The notes under the pieces were generated by a model. That model had not been told where the DNA came from, did not search any database, and saw nothing but the letters and a program-made list of their open reading frames with translations. A stretch of DNA of 17,417 nucleotides from CAZXCQ01 sp964639275 (GTDB taxonomy: Bacteria; Desulfobacterota; DSM-4660; Desulfatiglandales; Desulfatiglandaceae). The stretch covers positions 1 through 17,417 of the forward strand of contig CAZXCQ010000124.1 of NCBI GenBank assembly GCA_964639275.1. The letters run 5' to 3'. A program made the translations under genes and the position numbers. Positions 12,625 through 17,417 of this stretch are shown piece after piece; within the stretch, counting starts at the first letter, position 1, and every line of letters begins with the position of its first letter.

Positions 12625-13953
12625 ATGAATCCCATTGCAAAAGAGTTAAACCAGGTACTCAGAGCGGCCAATGAGCATGTCTATGAATCGCTCTCAGAGG
12701 TCGGCAAAGACCTCTTTTTCCCAAAGGGAATCCTTTCCCAGGGGGCCGAAGCCAAGGAAAAGGCCCATCGGTTTAACGCAACAGTCGGCATGGCCACTGA
12801 AAAGGGTCGGACCATGTTTCTCCCCTCTGTCATGTCCATGGTCAGCGAACTCAGGCCGGAGGATGCCTTGACCTACGCCCCCTCTTTTGGGGTCAAACCG
12901 TTGCGCGAGGCCTGGCAAGAGGCCTTGTTTGAAAAAAACCCTTCTCTCAGGGGCAAAGAGGTAAGCCTTCCCATTGTCAGTCACGCAATCACCCACGGTC
13001 TGAGTGTCGTAGCGGACATGTGGGTGGACCCGGGCGACACCATCGTCCTCCCTGACAAGATGTGGGGGAATTACAGCCTCATATTCTCGGTTCGAAGGGG
13101 GGCCAGGATAGTCCATTTTACCCTGTTCGACGACCGAGGAGGGTTTAACCTGGACGCCTTTGAGTCCTGTGTCAAATCAGAGGCCAAGGACAGGGGCAAG
13201 ATCATCGTGATTCTTAACTTCCCCAACAATCCGACGGGTTATACCGTCACACTCGGTGAGGCCGATCGGATTGCGGATATCCTGACAAAGCTCGCCCAAG
13301 GCGGAATCAATACCCTCGTGGTCACGGATGATGCCTATTTTGGGCTGTTTTACGAAGAGGAGACACTCAAAGAATCCATATTCTCAAGACTCATCGGTCG
13401 TGATCCCCGACTATTGGGAATCAAAGTGGACGCGGCGACCAAAGAGGATTATGTCTGGGGATTGAGGGTCGGCTTTATCACTTATGGGGCATACCTCAAA
13501 GGCGAATCAAGACCTCCTTATGATGCCCTGGAGAAAAAGACGGCTGGTGCGGTAAGGGGTTCTATCTCCAATGCGTCGCATCTGAGCCAGGAAATCGTGC
13601 TGAGGTCGTTACAATCCGATCACTATCGCGAGGAGAAGGCGGAAAAGTTCCGGATAATGAAAGAACGTGCACAGGAGGTCAAACAGGTCCTGGCGGATTC
13701 AAGATATCAGGAGGCGTGGGAGCCCTATCCGTTCAACTCCGGGTACTTTATGTGTCTGAGGCTAAAAACGGTTGAAGCGGAGCCGCTCAGGGTCCATCTC
13801 CTGGAAAAATATGGGGTGGGGCTTATTTCCCTGGGCGAAACAGACCTCCGGGTCGCATTTTCCTGCCTTGAAAAAGATGACATCCAGGAACTCTTTGACA
13901 CGGTCCTGAGGGGAGTAAGAGATCTGGAGAAATCCCATAGGGCAACGGAATAA
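12625..13953 (+). CDS. Class I/II PLP-dependent aminotransferase
   Basis: 442 aa fold-type I aminotransferase. The PLP-binding parts are clear: NFPNNPTGY (198-206, cofactor Asn202), VVTDDAYFGLFY (232-243, Asp for the pyridine nitrogen and Tyr238) and the Schiff-base Lys273 in DAATKEDYVWGLRVGF. A carboxylate-binding Arg is at 409 in DLRVAFS. The N-terminal segment (1-60) is longer than in typical aspartate aminotransferases and includes FFPKGILSQGAEAK. The amino-acid substrate is not evident. The start is supported by AGGAAGG 5-6 nt upstream. It is transcribed away from the acyl-CoA operon, and its stop lies 4 nt from the convergent penicillin-binding protein gene. A role in amino-acid breakdown feeding the operon (for example a branched-chain amino acid) is possible but is positional inference only. 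Confidence 0.9.
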   Translation: MNPIAKELNQVLRAANEHVYESLSEVGKDLFFPKGILSQGAEAKEKAHRFNATVGMATEKGRTMFLPSVMSMVSELRPEDALTYAPSFGVKPLREAWQEALFEKNPSLRGKEVSLPIVSHAITHGLSVVADMWVDPGDTIVLPDKMWGNYSLIFSVRRGARIVHFTLFDDRGGFNLDAFESCVKSEAKDRGKIIVILNFPNNPTGYTVTLGEADRIADILTKLAQGGINTLVVTDDAYFGLFYEEETLKESIFSRLIGRDPRLLGIKVDAATKEDYVWGLRVGFITYGAYLKGESRPPYDALEKKTAGAVRGSISNASHLSQEIVLRSLQSDHYREEKAEKFRIMKERAQEVKQVLADSRYQEAWEPYPFNSGYFMCLRLKTVEAEPLRVHLLEKYGVGLISLGETDLRVAFSCLEKDDIQELFDTVLRGVRDLEKSHRATE

Positions 13954-13957
13954 CCCT

Positions 13958-16348
13958 TTATCTGTCTGCGGCCATGTCCAGCTCCAGAAACTGCCCCGAC
14001 CGGGGTGACTTGGGACTGGGGGAATACTCTGTGGGTTCTGTCCCCCCCTTGAATGCCTGGAATACGGTCCGGTTGGAGTGAACGCCGGCCAAGAGCCCTG
14101 TCTTGGCGTCAATCTTGGCAAACACAACCCCCTCAGGGGCCTCGAAATCCAGCACAGGACGCCCTTTTAAAACATCGGACATAAAATAGAGCCAGATAGG
14201 GCTGGCCGCCCTGGAACCGGTCTCCCCCTTTCCCATGGCCCTCCGGTCGTCATAACCCACCCAGACCCCTGTCACCAGATCAGGGGTATATCCCATAAAC
14301 CAGGCATCCCACAGGTTATTGGTGGTTCCGGTCTTCCCGGCGGCAGGCCGCTTTAGCGCCTTGATCCTCCATCCGGTCCCTTCCTGGATCACCCCCTTTA
14401 GGAGGTCCGTTATCACGTAGGCGGTCTCTGCCGATATGACCCTTTTGGCCTCTGGCTGGTTCTCCTCGATCACCTGACCGCTTCGGTCCACGATCCGTTT
14501 GATAAAGATGGGTTTTACCAGCATCCCGCCGGTTGCAAATACCGCATATGCCCTTGTTAACTCCACCAGCGAAACCCCTGACGAACCCAGGGCCAGAGAA
14601 AGGTCGTGGCTGAGGTCGGATTCAAAACCCATCTGCCTTGCATATTGAACCGTATAGTCAACCCCGATCTCTTTTAATATCTTTACTGTAATGACATTTC
14701 TGGACTGGATGAGACCGGTCCGGAACAATGTGGGGCCAAAAAATTTCCCCTTATAGTTTTTGGGTTTCCAGACCTCATCATCATCACTCCTTTCGGAGAT
14801 AAAAGGGGCATCCATGATGACCTTGACAGGGGTCATGCCCTTGTCAAGGGCACCGGCATAAATGATCGGTTTAAAAGCGGACCCTGGCTGGCGACTGGCC
14901 TGTATTGCCCGGTTGAATTGGCTCTCGAAAAAATCCCTGCCCCCGACCATGGCCTTCACTTCACCACTCTCAGGAGCCATGCAAAGGAGGGCGCCCTGGA
15001 TCTCCGGGGCCTGCTCCAGAGAGACCTCCCACGAAAACCCCTTTTTATCCGCCGCAGCGGCCCCGGAGGCGGGCTTGGTGGCAGGGATCTTATCCAAGAG
15101 ACGCACCTGGATCACATCGCCCCTTTTCAGGACACCGGACGGCTTACGGATCGCGCGATTGTAATAGGGTATCCCCGGGTTGGGTCTCGATGCCCATTTC
15201 ATCCTTGAAACCGGGAGACGGCCCAGATCCTCTCCCAGCCAGAGGCTTACTTGCTCTTTCTCATCATTCACATCCAACACAACCCCTTCAACAACCGACC
15301 CAATCCGAAGGGGCGATGTGGCAAGGCGATCAAAGATCTTTGTCATGTAGCCATAAACTCCCTCCGGATCCAGATGCCGAACGGGGCCCCTGTACCCCTC
15401 TCTCTTATCCAGTTCGGCCAGCCCCTTTCTCACGGCCTCCCTGGCCTTAACCTGCATACCCAGGTCCAGCGTGGTATAGACCCTGAGCCCTCCCCGGTAC
15501 AGGAGGTCTCTGCCATATCTATTCAGGAGATAGCGACGGATGTGCTCGGTAAAATAGGGCGCCTTTCTAAAGGTGTTTTCACTCGCCGTCTCGATCTCGA
15601 GGGGGGCATCGAGGGCGTCCTTGAATTTTTGATCGGTGATGTAGCCTTCTTCTCGCATCCTTTCAAGGACATATCTCTGCCGGGCCTTGGCCCGATCAAA
15701 ATGAGAAACCGGGCAATATCTTGCCGGGGCCTGCGGCAGCCCTGCCAGAAGGGCCGACTGGGCAAGGTCCAGATCCTTTGCCGATTTCCCAAAATAGGTT
15801 CGTGCCGCGGCCTCCACCCCATAGGCCCCCTGTCCGAGATAGATCTGGTTGAGGTACAGAAACAGGATCCTTTCCTTTGAAAATTCCTTGTCAAGCTGGA
15901 TAGACAGGGTGGCCTCTCTGACCTTTCTCCGGTAGGTCTTTTCGGTATTTTTTAGCAAAAGCGACTTGGTGACCTGCTGGGTTATGGTGCTCCCCCCCTG
16001 CTCTATCCTCCCTGCCACAAGATTTCTAAAAAAGGCCCTGATGATCCCCTGTACGTCCAAACCCTCATGCTCAAAAAACCGGGAGTCCTCTGCTGCCACA
16101 AAGGCCTGGATCAGATGTTCTGGTAGCTCGTCCAGGGGAACGACAATCCTCTTCTCGTCCCAAAACCGACCGATCACCTCTCCATCATCGCTGTATATCT
16201 CCGAAACAGTCGGGGGACGGTATTCCTTCATGGACCCGATGTAGGGAAGATTACTGGACCAGACATACCAAAAATAGACACCAATACACACGCAGAGAAA
16301 AACCACTGCCGAGAAGAGATAAATTGTAAATTTCAACACCCGCTTCAT
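13958..16348 (-). CDS. mrcA: Class A penicillin-binding protein 1A (transglycosylase/transpeptidase)
   Basis: 796 aa bifunctional peptidoglycan synthase. An N-terminal signal anchor (about residues 7-29) is followed by a GT51 glycosyltransferase domain. Its catalytic region AAEDSRFFEHEG (Glu87) is followed by GGSTITQQVTKSLLL (118-132), RRKVREA and LYLNQIYLGQGAYGVEAAA (165-183). A middle OB-like region (about 325-450) precedes the transpeptidase domain. The latter has SxxK as SAFK (Ser490, Lys493), SxN as SRN (549-551) and KTG (672-674). It inserts and crosslinks lipid II in the periplasm. The length and the inserted OB-like region fit Gram-negative PBP1A. A sigma70-like promoter lies about 120-150 nt upstream. 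It is monocistronic as far as seen and converges with the aminotransferase with only 4 nt between stops. Confidence 0.96.
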   Translation of the reverse strand: MKRVLKFTIYLFSAVVFLCVCIGVYFWYVWSSNLPYIGSMKEYRPPTVSEIYSDDGEVIGRFWDEKRIVVPLDELPEHLIQAFVAAEDSRFFEHEGLDVQGIIRAFFRNLVAGRIEQGGSTITQQVTKSLLLKNTEKTYRRKVREATLSIQLDKEFSKERILFLYLNQIYLGQGAYGVEAAARTYFGKSAKDLDLAQSALLAGLPQAPARYCPVSHFDRAKARQRYVLERMREEGYITDQKFKDALDAPLEIETASENTFRKAPYFTEHIRRYLLNRYGRDLLYRGGLRVYTTLDLGMQVKAREAVRKGLAELDKREGYRGPVRHLDPEGVYGYMTKIFDRLATSPLRIGSVVEGVVLDVNDEKEQVSLWLGEDLGRLPVSRMKWASRPNPGIPYYNRAIRKPSGVLKRGDVIQVRLLDKIPATKPASGAAAADKKGFSWEVSLEQAPEIQGALLCMAPESGEVKAMVGGRDFFESQFNRAIQASRQPGSAFKPIIYAGALDKGMTPVKVIMDAPFISERSDDDEVWKPKNYKGKFFGPTLFRTGLIQSRNVITVKILKEIGVDYTVQYARQMGFESDLSHDLSLALGSSGVSLVELTRAYAVFATGGMLVKPIFIKRIVDRSGQVIEENQPEAKRVISAETAYVITDLLKGVIQEGTGWRIKALKRPAAGKTGTTNNLWDAWFMGYTPDLVTGVWVGYDDRRAMGKGETGSRAASPIWLYFMSDVLKGRPVLDFEAPEGVVFAKIDAKTGLLAGVHSNRTVFQAFKGGTEPTEYSPSPKSPRSGQFLELDMAADR

Positions 16349-16658
16349 GCTGGAATGCCTTGGGTAATTTCTCGAAAATCCGGGTGAGTTAATGGATTCT
16401 GGTATGGCCTGGGGTCTATCTTTTTCCTCATGCCACGGCTTTGCCCCTGTCTCTTGAGATGTTACCTATTTTACTCTGTTTTTTCTCTAGGATCAAGCAT
16501 CCAGGACCCGGGATCGCTTCCATCAAAGCACCCAGTGTGTAACAAAATCAGGACCTGTTTGGTTCCGGCTTGGCCGGGTCAGGTGCCAGAGAGGTGGGTC
16601 GATGACAGGATAAAATCAGTGGGTAGGAGAAACACCAATCATGATGGGGGAAACACCG
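16349..16658. other. Intergenic region upstream of the PBP1A gene
   Basis: 310 nt without a convincing gene. It holds the PBP1A promoter listed separately and a small CCGGC-TTG-GCCGG hairpin (16565-16577) that lacks a T-tract. Near the flavoprotein stop it holds two short similar stretches, GGAGAAACACC and GGGGGAAACACC. Nothing else structured was recognised. Confidence 0.5.
16468..16496 (-). promoter_or_regulatory. Sigma70-like promoter of the PBP1A gene
   Basis: On the - strand, TTGATC (16491-16496) and TAAAAT (16468-16473) are separated by exactly 17 nt. Transcription would run toward the PBP1A ATG at 16348. This implies a leader of roughly 110 nt. Confidence 0.5.
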
Positions 16659-17315
16659 CTATGCCTTTAGCGCCGCCTCACCCGCCTTTACGATCCTTGC
16701 CAGTTCCAGCATACGCCCGGCCAGAAGCCTTGCCAGGGCCACCCCAAAGGAATCCTCAAGGGCCATATGTCTGACCCCCTTTGTCACCGTGCCCTTCCCG
16801 TCCACGCTTGAAAAGGCTGCGGCCCCCAGTTGATACGGTCTGGAGGTGGCGATAACCATATCAAAGATAAAAAACATCGTATTTAAGCTGTAAAGGGCGG
16901 TTTCAACCCCTCCTCCCCTAAAAAAGGAGACCGCCAGGGCACCCCCGATCTTGTTACGAAGGCTATTGGCATGCACATTTCCGTGCACAAACACCCGAAG
17001 CCGGTCCATCATGTCGGCCATCAACCCCGACAGCCTTCCAAAATGGACCGGCGTGGCCAGCAGTATCCCATCGCTCTTGACCAGCTCCGGGTATATCTCC
17101 GTCATATCGTCCTCCTGGACGCAGAATCTATCCCCTGTTTGCTTCTTGAGACACCAGTTACAGTGTTTACACCCGGCAAGCTTCCGACCCGCCAGGGTGA
17201 TGATCTCCGTCTTTACCGCCTCTTCATCTTGAAGATGCCCGAGAGATTCCCTCAGGACCGCCTCGGTGTTCCCCCCTGCCACAGGGCTTCCGCAGATCCC
17301 CAATATCTTGATCAT
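16659..17315 (-). CDS. Flavodoxin-fold NAD(P)H-dependent oxidoreductase, iron-sulfur-flavoprotein-like
   Basis: 218 aa. The N-terminus MIKILGICGSPVAGGNTEAVL is the FMN-binding loop of NADPH-dependent FMN reductases and flavodoxins. ATPVHFGRLSGLMADMMDRL (87-106) is the second flavin-contact segment. A cysteine cluster, Cys49-X2-Cys52-X2-Cys55-X9-Cys65 (GCKHCNWCLKK...FC), resembles the compact 4Fe-4S motif of archaeal and anaerobic iron-sulfur flavoproteins, but the last gap is longer than in the classical Isf motif. Such proteins transfer electrons in anaerobes, often in redox stress; the partner is unknown. The C-terminus (about 190-218) is helical. The ATG at 17315 has AGGT about 5 nt upstream. 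It is followed by about 310 nt before the PBP1A gene on the same strand; what lies upstream is outside the window. Confidence 0.88.
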   Translation of the reverse strand: MIKILGICGSPVAGGNTEAVLRESLGHLQDEEAVKTEIITLAGRKLAGCKHCNWCLKKQTGDRFCVQEDDMTEIYPELVKSDGILLATPVHFGRLSGLMADMMDRLRVFVHGNVHANSLRNKIGGALAVSFFRGGGVETALYSLNTMFFIFDMVIATSRPYQLGAAAFSSVDGKGTVTKGVRHMALEDSFGVALARLLAGRMLELARIVKAGEAALKA

Positions 17316-17417
17316 AACGACCTCATAGCGTAACTTGTCAAAAACCAGGGGATAAATCGATAGTGGTGTGGCATGGGGGTCTTTTTTTCTTCCACATGCC
17401 TCTAATAGGGGGCCCGG

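Noticed and set aside
16565..16577. CCGGC-TTG-GCCGG hairpin as terminator of the flavoprotein gene
   Set aside because: It lies about 80 nt past the stop, the stem is only 5 bp, and no T-run follows on the - strand.
17370..17400. Terminator-like inverted repeat at the right edge
   Set aside because: GGCATG/CATGCC is only 6 bp, and the T-rich run is in the loop rather than after the stem.

Overview
The window looks like a chromosomal segment of an anaerobic, Gram-negative, fatty-acid-oxidising bacterium. A Desulfobacterota (former Deltaproteobacteria) sulfate reducer or syntroph would fit. This is inferred from several features: a dense CoA-thioester catabolic operon with a B12-dependent acyl-CoA mutase, an iron-sulfur-flavoprotein-like reductase, C5-pathway haem synthesis (hemL) and a class A penicillin-binding protein. 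No rRNA, tRNA, CRISPR, transposase or phage gene is visible, and no gene is clearly broken.

Layout. The left edge (1-157) is a short stretch with alternative hairpins, followed by hemL on the + strand. Everything from about 12.4 kb back to 1.5 kb reads on the - strand. In transcription order this is: thiolase (10945-12156), second thiolase with an internal insertion (9552-10838), enoyl-CoA hydratase (8764-9552), acyl-CoA dehydrogenase (7619-8761), large subunit of a methylmalonyl-CoA-mutase-family enzyme (5869-7554), its separate B12-binding subunit (5313-5717), the MeaB G-protein chaperone (4332-5300), an unknown two-helix membrane protein (4021-4287), an XRE-cupin regulator (3337-3885), a second acyl-CoA dehydrogenase (2146-3288) and a glycine-rich membrane stress-type protein (1484-1999). 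Going right, a class I/II aminotransferase (+) diverges from the operon. It converges with a PBP1A gene (-), and a four-cysteine flavodoxin-fold reductase (-) lies at the right edge.

Central reading. The large mutase subunit would be called methylmalonyl-CoA mutase by family. However, the two residues that select methylmalonyl-CoA (Tyr89 and Arg207 in the Propionibacterium enzyme) are Phe91 and Gln209 here, the pair described for isobutyryl-CoA mutase. The position that is Asp in 2-hydroxyisobutyryl-CoA mutase is Ala118. With the adjacent dehydrogenase, crotonase and thiolases, the operon reads best as: isobutyryl-CoA (or a similar 2-methyl-branched acyl-CoA) to butyryl-CoA, then beta-oxidation to acetyl-CoA, with MeaB protecting the mutase. 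A 3-hydroxyacyl-CoA dehydrogenase, electron-transfer flavoprotein and CoA-activating enzyme are not in the window.

Regulation and repeats. A sigma70-like promoter (TTGACT-N18-TATAAA on the - strand) with a perfect inverted repeat at the predicted start site lies upstream of the first thiolase. Two copies of a 40-bp intergenic repeat (36/40 identical, opposite orientation, each adjoining or forming a hairpin) lie about 8.8 kb apart and flank most of the operon. The 102 bases after the last gene (17316-17417) show only a weak 6-bp inverted repeat around a T-rich loop.
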